Notes: generated by a model not told the origin, from the sequence alone. A stretch of 34,449 bases of DNA from J084 sp964471405 (GCA_964471405.1 CAYYGH010000024.1:1-34449), one strand, 5' to 3'; shown: positions 1 through 8,176, counted from the stretch's first letter. Numbers and translations: made by a program.

Positions 1-93
1 CAGCACCCGCCGCCGGGGATGCCCTGTCCGGCAGGGTCCGGCAGAAAGTGGAACCAGCCTCATGCATTGGAGACTGCCACATCTGTCAGCTGG

Positions 94-116
94 ATTCGCC
101 GGCTGAACCGGCGAAT
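94..116. repeat. REP-like palindromic element
   Basis: A perfect inverted repeat, ATTCGCCGG / CCGGCGAAT, with the 5-nt loop CTGAA. It is flanked by CTGG on the left and GACGCC on the right. Short palindromes of this form (CTGGATT..CCGG..loop..CCGG..AATGACG) are common intergenic REP-like repeats in alphaproteobacterial genomes, which is general knowledge and not a search result. It lies in non-coding DNA about 430 bp downstream of the tldD stop codon. Bases 1-93 show nothing else that I can name. Confidence 0.6.
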
Positions 117-324
117 GACGCCAAGGGAAGTGCATCACCGGCCGAGCGCACCACGGCCGCCGGTGAATGACGCGGGGGACATCGTCGGAGAGATTGGTTG
201 CATCTGTAGGCGCATGCCGAGAGAGGAGGGATGTCGCTGAAGGGAGCAACGATCGCGCCGGCGAATGACGCCAAGGGGGAAGGCATCTCCGGCTCAGCTC
301 CCCGCGACCGGCGGTGAATGACGC
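108..324. repeat. degenerate tandem duplication, period about 150 bp
   Basis: The core CCGGYGAATGACGC occurs four times, starting at about 108, 160, 258 and 311. The spacings are 52, 98 and 53, so the block is best read as a pair of cores duplicated with a period of about 150 bp. The flanks also match: 'GACGCCAAGGG' follows the first and third cores, and 'GCATC' then 'CCGGC' appear after several of them. The cores equal the right arm of the REP-like palindrome at 94-116, so the block looks like decayed copies of that element. Short ORFs across it on both strands have no recognisable product. From 325 to 418 I see nothing further. Confidence 0.55.
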
Positions 325-418
325 AACAGGAGCATCGCCGGCCGAGTGCGGCGGTCACCTGGGCGCGGGGTATCACCATGGCCGGCGCATGCAAAAGAGG
401 CCGTCTCCCAGCATCGAC

Positions 419-545
419 TGCCGATTGCCGATGGCTGATCACTCCCCGCCCGATCACCGATGACCGATCCCCGACGACTGATGACCGATCACTGAGGACC
501 GATTACCGATTCCTGAGGACTGAGGACCGATGACTGATGACCGGC
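419..545. repeat. heptamer tandem array (consensus GACYGAT)
   Basis: About 18 consecutive 7-nt units of the form NACYGAK, most often GACCGAT or GACTGAT/G. From 476 to 545 ten units follow in strict 7-nt register: GACTGAT, GACCGAT, CACTGAG, GACCGAT, TACCGAT, TCCTGAG, GACTGAG, GACCGAT, GACTGAT, GACCGGC. Units at 419-432 and 448-468 extend it leftwards with interruptions. The array ends 1 base before the stop codon of tldD (minus strand, stop at 547-549), so it would form the start of the tldD 3' untranslated region. A period of seven is not a codon multiple, and no conserved protein is seen across it. Confidence 0.85.
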
Positions 546-546
546 C

Positions 547-2013
547 TCAGGCGGCCTCCGTGCCGCCGACGATGAGCGAGGAGACGAGCAGCGCCGGCTG
601 GCCGACGCCGACCGGGACGCTCTGGCCGTCCTTGCCGCAGGTGCCGATGCCGGGATCGAGCTTCAGCTCATTGCCGATCGCCCGCACCCGTTTGAGGACC
701 TCGGAGCCGGATCCGATGAGGGTCGCCCCCTTGACGGGCTCGGCGATCCGGCCGGCGCGGATGCGGTAGGCCTCCGTGCAGCTGAAGACGAATTTGCCGG
801 AGGTGATGTCCACCTGGCCGCCACCGAAGTCGACCGCATAGATGCCGTCCTCGACTTCGGCGATCATGTCTTCCAGCCGGGCATCGCCGGCACGCATGAA
901 GGTGTTGGTCATCCGGGGCATGGGCTGGCAGGCATAGGATTCCCGTCGGCCGTTGCCGGTGGACCGGCAGCCCATCAGGCGGGCGTTCAGCCGATCGAAG
1001 AGATAGCCCTTGAGGATGCCGTCCTCGATCAGCACGGTCTCGCCGGTCGGCGTGCCTTCATCATCGATGGTCAGCGAGCCGCGCCGGCAGGGCAGCGTTC
1101 CGTCATCGACCACCGTCACGCCGGGGGCGGCCACGCGTTCACCGATGCGTCCCGAGAAGACCGACAGCTTCTTGCGGTTGAAGTCGCCCTCCAGCCCGTG
1201 GCCGACGGCCTCATGCAGCAGCACGCCCGGCCAGCCCGGGCCCAGCACCACCGGCATCTCGCCGGCCGGCATGGCCTCTGCCGCAAGATTGACATCGGCC
1301 TGACGCAGGGCTTCTTCCGCCAGGCTCCGCCACCCGCCCGCCCGGTCCAGGACCGCCTCGAAGGCGAGCCGCCCGCCGGCGGAGGCCGAGCCGCGCTCGC
1401 GTCGCCCATGACCTTCCAGCACCACGGAAATCGTCAGCCGCACCAGCGGTCTGATGTCGCGGGCCCGGAACCCGTCTCCCCGCACGATCTCGACGACCCG
1501 CCAGCTTGCCGCAAGAGAGGCGGTCACCTGGCAGACGCGGGGGTCGCGCTCGCGCAGATAGCGGTCGATATCCGCCAGCAGAGCGACCTTGTCCGCAAAG
1601 GCGGGATGGGCCAGCACATCCTCCTCGTCATAAAGACGCCGGTTGGTGCCCACGGGCGGCGGCGCCATCTCGACCGGCTCGCCCTTGCGCAGGCCGTCAA
1701 GCACGGCAGCCGCCCGGGCGAAGGCCCGACGGGTCAGCAAAGGGGAATGGGCGAAAGCCGCCCGCTCACCCAGGAGCCCGCGCAGGCCGAAGCCGCGGTT
1801 TTCGTCATAATGGGCGCTGGTGATCCGGCCGTCCTCGAAGACCAGCGACTCGGAGCGGGCATATTCCGCAAACAGCTCGCCGTCCTCCAGACCGTGCAGC
1901 GCCTCGCCCACAAGAGCGGGCAGCCGATCGCCGTCAAGATCGCCCTCGCCATAGAGGAGGGTGTCGATGTCCATCTCCGCCGCTGCTGCGCGGGAAGCCA
2001 TCCGTGATGTCAT
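547..2013 (-). CDS. tldD: metalloprotease TldD
   Basis: Subunit of the TldD/TldE (PmbA) metalloprotease, known for processing modified peptides such as microcins and for degrading unfolded peptides; cytoplasmic. The protein is 488 aa, the normal length. The zinc motif HExxxH is seen at H267-E268-H272 followed by GLEGDFNRK, typical of TldD. A late cysteine near residue 459 (GIGTCGKDGQ) matches the family's third metal ligand, and the C-terminal GTCGKDGQ.VPVG.GQP block is also typical. The ATG at 2013 was taken, but ATGs at 2001 and 1974 (MDIDTLL) are possible, and none has a strong ribosome binding site. It is divergent from coxB, an arrangement common in Alphaproteobacteria. The partner tldE/pmbA is not in the window. 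Confidence 0.95.
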   Translation of the reverse strand: MTSRMASRAAAAEMDIDTLLYGEGDLDGDRLPALVGEALHGLEDGELFAEYARSESLVFEDGRITSAHYDENRGFGLRGLLGERAAFAHSPLLTRRAFARAAAVLDGLRKGEPVEMAPPPVGTNRRLYDEEDVLAHPAFADKVALLADIDRYLRERDPRVCQVTASLAASWRVVEIVRGDGFRARDIRPLVRLTISVVLEGHGRRERGSASAGGRLAFEAVLDRAGGWRSLAEEALRQADVNLAAEAMPAGEMPVVLGPGWPGVLLHEAVGHGLEGDFNRKKLSVFSGRIGERVAAPGVTVVDDGTLPCRRGSLTIDDEGTPTGETVLIEDGILKGYLFDRLNARLMGCRSTGNGRRESYACQPMPRMTNTFMRAGDARLEDMIAEVEDGIYAVDFGGGQVDITSGKFVFSCTEAYRIRAGRIAEPVKGATLIGSGSEVLKRVRAIGNELKLDPGIGTCGKDGQSVPVGVGQPALLVSSLIVGGTEAA

Positions 2014-2365
2014 GGTGGGTCAGCTTTCCCTCATTTCTGCCTTCTGCCCGTTGCGACCTGCAGGTGAGCACGCAAGAGCGCGGACCGAGGCACCCCGGGC
2101 CTCATGCCCGCAGCACGAACGGGCCCGAAGCACAGATAGGAAACGATCGGGTCCGTGCCTAGCGGCCGGGTGCGAAAAAGCGGCTTGCGATGGGCGAAGG
2201 GCTTCGTCTAAAGATGCGCAAAAGATCGGCCGATGCCTTTCAACGCGGTCTGTGCTTGCCGGCATGGCATGGCCGACGACAGACAGGAACGGAACCACAT
2301 GGGCCGCTGAGCCCGGTTCCGGATCCGGCAGAACGGCAAGGCAGTCAACAAGGCGGAACGCTCCC
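2014..2365. other. divergent intergenic region tldD / coxB
   Basis: 352 bases without a supported gene. They must hold the promoters of tldD (leftward) and of the cox operon (rightward). I see no convincing -35/-10 pair or clear operator in it. An open frame runs in from 1961 in the coxB frame, but the signal peptide and ribosome binding site place the coxB start at 2366. Confidence 0.5.
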
Positions 2366-3286
2366 ATGGCGATCAAGCGGGTTCTTTCGGTCGTGGCAGT
2401 CCCTTTTGCACTGTGGGCAATGACGGCAGCGGCGCTGGCCCAGGAGATGGTCGGCGCTCCCCGTGACGGGGAAATCGGTCTGCAACCGGCGGCCTCGCCG
2501 ATTGCCCACCAGATCCACGGCTTCTATGATCTGCTGCTGGTGATCATTCTTTCGGTCGTGGCGGTCGTCGGGCTGCTGCTGTTGTGGGTCATCATCCGCT
2601 ACAACAGGAAGGCGAATCCGACACCGTCCAAGGTCACCCACAATACGCTGCTGGAAGTCGTGTGGACGACGATTCCGGTCATCATCCTGGTGCTGATCGC
2701 GGTGCCGAGCTTCCGCCTGCTGTATGCGGAGGATGTCGTGCCGCCGGCCGATCTCGTGGTCAAGGTCACCGGGCATCAGTGGTACTGGACCTATGAATAT
2801 CCGGACCTCGACGGCATCACCTTCGATGCGATCATGATCCCGGAGCGTCTGTTCGACGATCCGGCGGCCGCCTCCGAGCGGGAGGAGGCCGCGCGTCAGG
2901 TGGCGGCCTTCCTGGGGCGGGACAAGCCGGTGAAGCTGCACCGCCTGCTCGATACCGACACCCGTCTCGTCGTGCCGGTGGGCAAGGTGGTCAAGGTGCA
3001 GGTGACATCGACGGATGTGATCCATTCCTGGGCGGTTCCGGCCTTCGGCGTGAAGATCGATGCAATCCCGGGGCGGCTCAACGAATCCTGGTTCAAGGCG
3101 GAAAAGACCGGCACCTTCTACGGCCAGTGCTCGGAGCTGTGCGGCCAGCGGCATGCCTTCATGCCGATCGCGATCGAGGTGGTCAGCCAGGAGGAGTTCG
3201 ATCGCTGGGTGAAGAAGGCCAAGGCCGAATACGGCATGGCTGCGGCCGATGAGGCGGCCCGGCCGCTGCGGCTGGCGGCGCGCTAA
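2366..3286 (+). CDS. coxB: cytochrome c oxidase subunit II
   Basis: Subunit II of the aa3-type cytochrome c oxidase; it takes electrons from cytochrome c through the binuclear CuA centre on the periplasmic side. The start at 2366 (306 aa) follows AAGGCGGAA and gives a signal peptide ending ALAQE. Two membrane helices follow (about residues 55-80 and 95-115), then the cupredoxin domain. CuA ligands are visible: the His in VIHSWAVP and the CSELCGQRHAFM block (two Cys, a His, a Met), plus the aromatic electron-entry motif GHQWYWTYEYPD. A charged insert of about 35 aa (FDDPAAASEREEAARQ) sits in the cupredoxin domain and resembles inserts in other alphaproteobacterial homologues. It is the first gene of the cox operon; ctaD follows after 124 bp. 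Confidence 0.97.
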   Translation: MAIKRVLSVVAVPFALWAMTAAALAQEMVGAPRDGEIGLQPAASPIAHQIHGFYDLLLVIILSVVAVVGLLLLWVIIRYNRKANPTPSKVTHNTLLEVVWTTIPVIILVLIAVPSFRLLYAEDVVPPADLVVKVTGHQWYWTYEYPDLDGITFDAIMIPERLFDDPAAASEREEAARQVAAFLGRDKPVKLHRLLDTDTRLVVPVGKVVKVQVTSTDVIHSWAVPAFGVKIDAIPGRLNESWFKAEKTGTFYGQCSELCGQRHAFMPIAIEVVSQEEFDRWVKKAKAEYGMAAADEAARPLRLAAR

Positions 3287-3410
3287 GGGGAAGCATGCAC
3301 TTCTTCTTACGTCGCTCTTGCCTTTTATATCGCGCGCGGCGAATATGAGGTTGTGACGATCGTCGTGGTCGGAAACAAGATGGCAGGTGAGAGGTCAGGG
3401 ACGGCAAATC

Positions 3411-5039
3411 ATGGCTGATGCAGCACAGGCACATGCGGATCATCACACACCGAAAGGGTGGCGGCGCTGGCTGATGTCCACCAATCACAAGGACATCGGC
3501 ATCCTGTATCTGTGGTATGGCGCGATCATGGGGCTTGTGGGCTTCCTGTTTTCGCTGGCCATCCGCATCGAGCTGGCCGAGCCCGGCACGCAGTTCCTGC
3601 CGCTGTTCACGGGCGGGGACGTGGCGGCCGCGCACAGCCTCTACAACGTGCTGATTACGGGCCATGGCCTGATCATGATCTTCTTTTTCGTGATGCCGGT
3701 GCTCATCGGCGGTTTCGGGAACTTCTTCATTCCCATCATGATCGGCGCGCCGGACATGGCCTTTCCGCGCATGAACAACATCAGCTTCTGGCTGCTGGTG
3801 CCCTCGATCTGTCTGCTGATTCTGTCCATGTTCGTGGAAGGGGCTCCGGGGGCCAATGGCGTGGGCGCCGGCTGGACGATCTATCCGCCCCTCTCGTCAA
3901 GCCTGGGGCATCCGGGGCCCGCGATGGATCTCGGCATCCTCTCGCTGCACATTGCGGGGGCATCCTCGATCATGGGCGCGATCAACTTCATCACCACCAT
4001 CATCAACATGCGCGCCCCGGGCATGACGATGCATAAGATGCCGCTGTTCGCTTGGGCGGTGCTGGTGACGGCGTTCCTGCTGCTGCTGTCGCTGCCTGTG
4101 CTGGCGGGCGCGCTGACCATGCTGCTGTTCGACCGCAATTTCGGCACCCACTTCTTCGATCCGGCCGGCGGGGGTGACCCGGTGCTGTTCCAGCATCTGT
4201 TCTGGTTCTTCGGTCATCCGGAGGTCTACATTCTGATCCTGCCGGCCTTCGGCATCATCAGCCACATCGTCTCGACCTTCTCGAAGAAGCCGATCTTCGG
4301 CTATCTCGGCATGGCCTATGCGATGGTGGCGATCGGTTTCATCGGCTTCATCGTCTGGGCGCACCACATGTTCACGGTGGGGCTTGACGTCGACACCAAG
4401 GCCTATTTCACGGCCGCGACCATGGTGATCGCGGTGCCGACGGGCATCAAGGTGTTCTCCTGGATCGCGACGATGTGGGGCGGCTCGATCGAGTTCCGCA
4501 CGCCGATGCTCTGGGCGATCGGTTTCGTTGCGCTGTTCACCATGGGCGGGGTGACCGGCGTGGTGCTCGCCAATTCCGGCATCGACACCTACATGCATGA
4601 CACCTATTACGTGGTGGCGCATTTCCACTATGTGCTGTCCATGGGCGCGGTGTTCGCGATCTTTGCCGGCTTCTACTACTGGATCGGCAAGATGAGCGGT
4701 CGCCAGTATCCCGAGTGGGCGGGCAAGCTCCATTTCTGGATCACCTTCATCGGCGTGAACATGATCTTCTTCCCCCAGCATTTCCTGGGTCATTCGGGCA
4801 TGCCGCGCCGGTATGTGGACTATCCGGACGGATTCACCTTCTGGAACCAGATCTCAAGCTGGGGAGCCTATATTACTGCGGTTGGCGTGGTGCTGTTCCT
4901 GGGGATCGTGGCCTATACGCTGCTGGCCGGCCGCAGGGCGGAAGCCAATCCCTGGGGTGAGGGGGCAACGACGCTGGAGTGGACGCTGCCCAGCCCGCCG
5001 CCCTTCCATCAGTTCGAGCGGCTGCCGATCATCCGCTAG
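3411..5039 (+). CDS. ctaD: cytochrome c oxidase subunit I
   Basis: Catalytic subunit of the aa3-type oxidase, with heme a, heme a3 and CuB in a 12-helix membrane protein that reduces O2 to water and pumps protons. The chosen start at 3411 (MADAAQAHADHH) gives 542 aa; an in-frame GTG at 3387 is less likely. Seen in the sequence: STNHKDIGILYLWYG at the N-terminus, HGLIMIFFFVMP (heme a ligand), WFFGHPEVYILILP (CuB His, D-channel Glu and the His-Tyr crosslink), WAHHMFTVGLDVDTKAYFT (CuB His pair and K-channel), and HDTYYVVAHFHYVLSMG (heme ligands). The GHPEVY form marks an A1-type oxidase. The 124-bp gap before it holds a weak promoter-like pair (TTGCCT at 3318, GAATAT at 3341), so a separate promoter is possible. 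Confidence 0.98.
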   Translation: MADAAQAHADHHTPKGWRRWLMSTNHKDIGILYLWYGAIMGLVGFLFSLAIRIELAEPGTQFLPLFTGGDVAAAHSLYNVLITGHGLIMIFFFVMPVLIGGFGNFFIPIMIGAPDMAFPRMNNISFWLLVPSICLLILSMFVEGAPGANGVGAGWTIYPPLSSSLGHPGPAMDLGILSLHIAGASSIMGAINFITTIINMRAPGMTMHKMPLFAWAVLVTAFLLLLSLPVLAGALTMLLFDRNFGTHFFDPAGGGDPVLFQHLFWFFGHPEVYILILPAFGIISHIVSTFSKKPIFGYLGMAYAMVAIGFIGFIVWAHHMFTVGLDVDTKAYFTAATMVIAVPTGIKVFSWIATMWGGSIEFRTPMLWAIGFVALFTMGGVTGVVLANSGIDTYMHDTYYVVAHFHYVLSMGAVFAIFAGFYYWIGKMSGRQYPEWAGKLHFWITFIGVNMIFFPQHFLGHSGMPRRYVDYPDGFTFWNQISSWGAYITAVGVVLFLGIVAYTLLAGRRAEANPWGEGATTLEWTLPSPPPFHQFERLPIIR

Positions 5040-5069
5040 TTCGGCTGGCGCCGCACGGGAAACCATACA

Positions 5070-5094
5070 GGGGGCGGGGCATGGCGCCGCCCCC
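5070..5094 (+). terminator. GC-rich hairpin between ctaD and ctaB
   Basis: Perfect 8-bp stem GGGGGCGG / CCGCCCCC with a 9-nt loop, 30 bases after the ctaD stop codon. Only two T residues follow, so it is not a textbook intrinsic terminator. It could reduce read-through or protect the 3' end of the abundant coxB-ctaD message, setting a lower level for the assembly genes downstream. Confidence 0.45.
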
Positions 5095-5126
5095 TTGGGC
5101 CTTGAAAGAGACGGAAAACGAGCATC

Positions 5127-6071
5127 ATGTCCGTGCCACGCACAAGCGTCAGCTGCGCGTCAGGGGAAGCCTTCGCGGATATGACCGGTGCCGGCTCTGC
5201 GATCGCCGACTGGCGGGACTATTGGGAGCTGCTCAAGCCCCGCGTAATGTGGCTGTCCCTGTTTACGGCCGTTGTGGGGCTGGTGGCCGCACCGCAGTCG
5301 CTTGATCCGGTGCTGGCAGCGGTCAGCGTGCTGGCGATCGCGCTGGGCGCCGGTGCGGCGGGGGCGCTCAACATGTGGTTCGATGCCGACATCGACCGCC
5401 GCATGGCCCGCACCCGTTCGCGTCCCATCCCGGCCGGGCGGATCGCTCCCGGGGAGGCGCTGGGCTTCGGCCTTGCGCTGGCGGTGGCGGCGGTCACCAT
5501 GCTCGGCCTGTTCGTGGACTGGGCCGCCGCGGGACTGCTGGCCGTGACAATCGCCTTTTATGTCGTGATCTACAGCATGTGGCTGAAGCGTCGCACGCCG
5601 CAGAACATCGTCATCGGCGGCGCGGCCGGGGCTCTGCCGCCGGTGGTCGGCTATACGGCCGCCCAGGGAGGCGTCACGCCCGAGGCGCTCGTCCTCTTCC
5701 TGATCATATTCCTGTGGACGCCGCCGCATTTCTGGGCGCTGGCGCTCAAATATGCGGATGACTATGCGGCCGCCGGCATTCCGATGCTGCCCAATACCGC
5801 CGGCCGCCGGGCCACGACGCGGCAGATTCTGCTCTACACGCTCGTGCTGCTGCCGGTGGGAATGCTGCCCGCCTGGTGGATGGCGGGTCCCTGGCGTGTG
5901 ATCTATGCGCTGCTGGCCGCCGGCATGGGGCTGGTCTTCGTCTATCATGCACTGGCCCTGCATCGCCGCGAAAAAGGTGGAGAGATGCGGCTGTTCGCCT
6001 TCTCGATCCTCTATCTGTTCGGGCTTTTTCTTGCCGTCATGGCCGGTGAACTGGCAGGAGGCGGAGCATGA
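5127..6071 (+). CDS. ctaB: protoheme IX farnesyltransferase (heme O synthase)
   Basis: Membrane prenyltransferase of the UbiA family; transfers a farnesyl group from farnesyl diphosphate to heme B to make heme O, the precursor of the heme A used by CtaD. 314 aa. The first Asp-rich motif is NMWFDADIDRRMARTRSRPIP and the second is in the YADDYAAAGIPMLPN loop. About eight to nine hydrophobic helices are visible. The start at 5127 is used; an in-frame ATG at 5181 (MTGAGSAIADW) follows AGGGGAAG and is an alternative that would drop a non-conserved 18-residue leader. Its stop codon overlaps the next start (ATGA at 6068-6071). Confidence 0.95.
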   Translation: MSVPRTSVSCASGEAFADMTGAGSAIADWRDYWELLKPRVMWLSLFTAVVGLVAAPQSLDPVLAAVSVLAIALGAGAAGALNMWFDADIDRRMARTRSRPIPAGRIAPGEALGFGLALAVAAVTMLGLFVDWAAAGLLAVTIAFYVVIYSMWLKRRTPQNIVIGGAAGALPPVVGYTAAQGGVTPEALVLFLIIFLWTPPHFWALALKYADDYAAAGIPMLPNTAGRRATTRQILLYTLVLLPVGMLPAWWMAGPWRVIYALLAAGMGLVFVYHALALHRREKGGEMRLFAFSILYLFGLFLAVMAGELAGGGA

Positions 6072-6241
6072 CGGCCGAGCGCCCGAACCTGGACGGAGGG
6101 CCCGGCCGGGAGCCGCATGCGGAATTCGCCCGCCGTCGTCGCCGGCGCAATGTCGTGATCGCCCTGGCGCTGGCCGGATTCGTCGCGATCGTCTTCTTTG
6201 CCACCATGGCGAAGCTGAAATATCTGCTGCCGGCCGGATAG
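6068..6241 (+). CDS. CoxF-like small membrane protein
   Basis: A 57-aa reading frame whose ATG overlaps the ctaB stop codon as ATGA, followed by ctaG after 22 bases. It has a polar N-terminus, a run of six arginines (about residues 22-27), one hydrophobic helix (about 29-47) and a short MAKLKYLLPAG tail. Alphaproteobacterial cox operons typically carry one such 50-60-aa single-helix protein between ctaB and ctaG, often annotated as CoxF or a cytochrome c oxidase assembly/hypothetical protein. Position, size and topology support that call; the function is not established. The poly-Arg stretch before the helix predicts a cytoplasmic N-terminus by the positive-inside rule. Confidence 0.75.
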   Translation: MTAERPNLDGGPGREPHAEFARRRRRRNVVIALALAGFVAIVFFATMAKLKYLLPAG

Positions 6242-6263
6242 GAAACGGAACGGAAGGGCTGCC

Positions 6264-6890
6264 ATGAAGCGGATGCGTCTGTGGCCGGTGCTGCTGGGCC
6301 TGCTGCTGGTGGGAGCCTCCAGCCTGCTTGTCGTCTATGCGGTGCCGCTCTATCGGCTGTTCTGTCAGGTCACCGGCTTTGGGGGAACGACCCAGCGGGC
6401 GACCGGCAGTGCGGCCCCTGCGCGCGTGCTGGACCGCATGGTCCGGGTGCGCTTCGATGCGACGGTCGATCCCGCCCTGCCCTGGCGCTTCCGTCCGATG
6501 GTGCCCTATGTGGATGTGCATGTGGGCGAGAAGACGAAAGTATCATTCGAGGCGGAGAATCTGGCCGATCGGGCGATCACCGGGCGGGCGGTCTTCAATG
6601 TCACGCCGTTCAAGGCCGGTCCCTATTTCGTGAAGACCCAGTGCTTCTGCTTCGATGAGCAAACGCTCAAGCCCCATCAGCGGGTGGAGATGCCGGTGAT
6701 CTTCTATGTCGATCCTGAAATGGCGAATGACCGGGATGCGGACGATGTGAGCGAGATTACGCTCTCCTACACCTTCTTCAAGGCGCCCGATCAGCCTTCC
6801 CAAGGGCAGGATGGTCTTGCGAAGGGCGGGTCTGCCTCTGTAAGAAACGGGCGTTCGGCGGCGGCAGCCGCTCTGACCAGGGCACCATGA
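6264..6890 (+). CDS. ctaG: cytochrome c oxidase assembly protein CtaG (Cox11 family)
   Basis: Copper chaperone that delivers copper to the CuB site of subunit I; membrane-anchored with a periplasmic immunoglobulin-like domain. 208 aa. An N-terminal helix (about residues 7-27) is followed by VPLYRLFCQVTGFGGTTQ, typical of the family, and the copper-binding CFCF motif occurs in KTQCFCFDEQTL. The C-terminal FYVDPEMANDRDADDVSEITLSYTFF block is also characteristic. About 35 residues of low-complexity, Ser/Ala/Gly-rich tail follow the domain. The ATG at 6264 follows GAAGGGCTGCC. The stop overlaps an ATG at 6887, but the better start of ctaE is downstream. Confidence 0.96.
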   Translation: MKRMRLWPVLLGLLLVGASSLLVVYAVPLYRLFCQVTGFGGTTQRATGSAAPARVLDRMVRVRFDATVDPALPWRFRPMVPYVDVHVGEKTKVSFEAENLADRAITGRAVFNVTPFKAGPYFVKTQCFCFDEQTLKPHQRVEMPVIFYVDPEMANDRDADDVSEITLSYTFFKAPDQPSQGQDGLAKGGSASVRNGRSAAAAALTRAP

Positions 6891-6907
6891 CAAAGAGGGA
6901 TGGAAAC

Positions 6908-7726
6908 ATGGCGAAGGTCGAAGAAGGCATGAAGCATCCATATCATCTGGTCGAGCCCAGCCCCTGGCCGCTCGTCGGCTCCATGTCGGTGCTGGTCATG
7001 GCGATCGGAGCGGTGGGCTGGATGCACGACTGGGCGCATTTCGAATATGTCTTCTTCGCCGGTCTCGCCGGGCTGCTGTTCACGATGTATCGCTGGTGGG
7101 GCGATGTCGTGCGCGAGTCGCTTTCAGGCTATCATACCCCGGTCGTTCAGCTGGGGCTGCGCTATGGCATGATCCTGTTCATCGCCTCCGAGGTGATGTT
7201 CTTCGTCTCCTGGTTCTGGGCCTATTTCAACGCCGCCCTGTTTCCCCCCGAGTCCATCGGCGGGGTCTGGCCGCCGAAGGGGATCCAGACATTCGATCCC
7301 TGGCACATCCCCTTCATCAATACCATGATCCTGCTGCTGTCGGGCACCACCGTCACCTATGCCCATCATTCCCTGCTCGAAGGCAACCGCAAGGGACTCG
7401 TCCAGGGTCTGCTGCTGACGGTGCTGCTGGGGCTGAGCTTTACGAGCCTGCAGGCCTATGAATACATCCATGCGCCCTTCTCGCTGGGATCGGGGATCTA
7501 CGGGTCCACCTTCTTTCTCGCCACGGGCTTTCACGGCTTTCACGTGATCATCGGTACGATCTTCCTGGCCGTGTGCCTCGTGCGTGCGATCAAGGGCCAT
7601 TTCACGCCGGAGAAGCATTTCGGCCTCGAAGCGGCGGCGTGGTATTGGCATTTCGTCGACGTCGTCTGGCTGTTCCTGTTCGCCTGCATCTATGTCTGGG
7701 GTGCGGGTCCGACGGCCGGGCACTGA
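6908..7726 (+). CDS. ctaE: cytochrome c oxidase subunit III
   Basis: Third core subunit of the aa3 oxidase; a seven-helix membrane protein without metals that stabilises the active site and proton uptake. The start at 6908 (MAKVEEGMKHPYHLVEPSPWP, 272 aa) was chosen because GAGGGA lies 7 bases upstream and the family begins this way; an in-frame ATG at 6887 overlaps the ctaG stop but adds a non-conserved heptapeptide. Family features seen are HPYHLVEPSPWPL, the SEVMFFVSWFWAYFNAALFP helix, TVTYAHHSLLEGNRKG, and the last helices with FGLEAAAWYWHFVDVVWLFLF. Confidence 0.97.
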   Translation: MAKVEEGMKHPYHLVEPSPWPLVGSMSVLVMAIGAVGWMHDWAHFEYVFFAGLAGLLFTMYRWWGDVVRESLSGYHTPVVQLGLRYGMILFIASEVMFFVSWFWAYFNAALFPPESIGGVWPPKGIQTFDPWHIPFINTMILLLSGTTVTYAHHSLLEGNRKGLVQGLLLTVLLGLSFTSLQAYEYIHAPFSLGSGIYGSTFFLATGFHGFHVIIGTIFLAVCLVRAIKGHFTPEKHFGLEAAAWYWHFVDVVWLFLFACIYVWGAGPTAGH

Positions 7727-7741
7727 GGACCGGCGTCCGAG

Positions 7742-8176
7742 ATGGCCATAGACACCGGACATGATCCTGCCGGACAGGAGGGGGACTGGAAGACCGCCCG
7801 GCGTCTGCCGCTGTCTGTCGTTCTGGAGCGGGGGCTGCGGCGGCGCTGCCCGCGCTGTGGCAAGGGGCCGCTGTTTTCCGGCTATCTGAAGGTGGCCGAA
7901 CGCTGTCCCGTCTGCGGTCTCGATTATGCGGCCGTGGACAGCGGTGACGGGCCGGCCGTGTTCGTGATCTTTGTCGTCGGCTTCATCGTGACCTTTCTGG
8001 CGCTCGGCACCGAGGTGCTCTTCCGGCCGCCCTACTGGGTCCACGCCGTGCTCTGGGGACCGATGATCCTGGGGCTGTCCCTGTGGCTGCTGCCGCCGTT
8101 CAAGGCGGTTCTTGTGGGCCTCCAGTATCGTCACGGTGCGCGCGAGGCGGCCGCCGCCGGGGACGAGAGGGAATGA
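7742..8176 (+). CDS. DUF983 family membrane protein
   Basis: 144 aa with an N-terminal zinc-ribbon-like pair of motifs, RCPRCGKGPLFSGYL and RCPVCGLDY, followed by two hydrophobic helices (about residues 74-92 and 97-116). This is the DUF983 family, which in Alphaproteobacteria lies almost invariably between ctaE and surf1. A role in oxidase assembly is inferred only from that position. The four cysteines are all present. The gene starts 15 bases after ctaE and its stop overlaps the surf1 start (ATGA at 8173-8176). Confidence 0.88.
   Translation: MAIDTGHDPAGQEGDWKTARRLPLSVVLERGLRRRCPRCGKGPLFSGYLKVAERCPVCGLDYAAVDSGDGPAVFVIFVVGFIVTFLALGTEVLFRPPYWVHAVLWGPMILGLSLWLLPPFKAVLVGLQYRHGAREAAAAGDERE

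Noticed and set aside
86..457. 123-aa minus-strand and 73-71-aa plus-strand frames in the left repeat region
   Set aside because: They run through the REP-like and heptamer repeats and show only translated repeat; no ribosome binding site or family match.
1961..2365. N-terminal extension of coxB by 135 residues
   Set aside because: The signal peptide and ribosome binding site place the start at 2366; the extension overlaps the tldD start region and is not conserved.
3318..3346. promoter-like TTGCCT-17-GAATAT between coxB and ctaD
   Set aside because: The -10 match is weak (3/6) and the genes are normally co-transcribed, so it was not listed as a feature.
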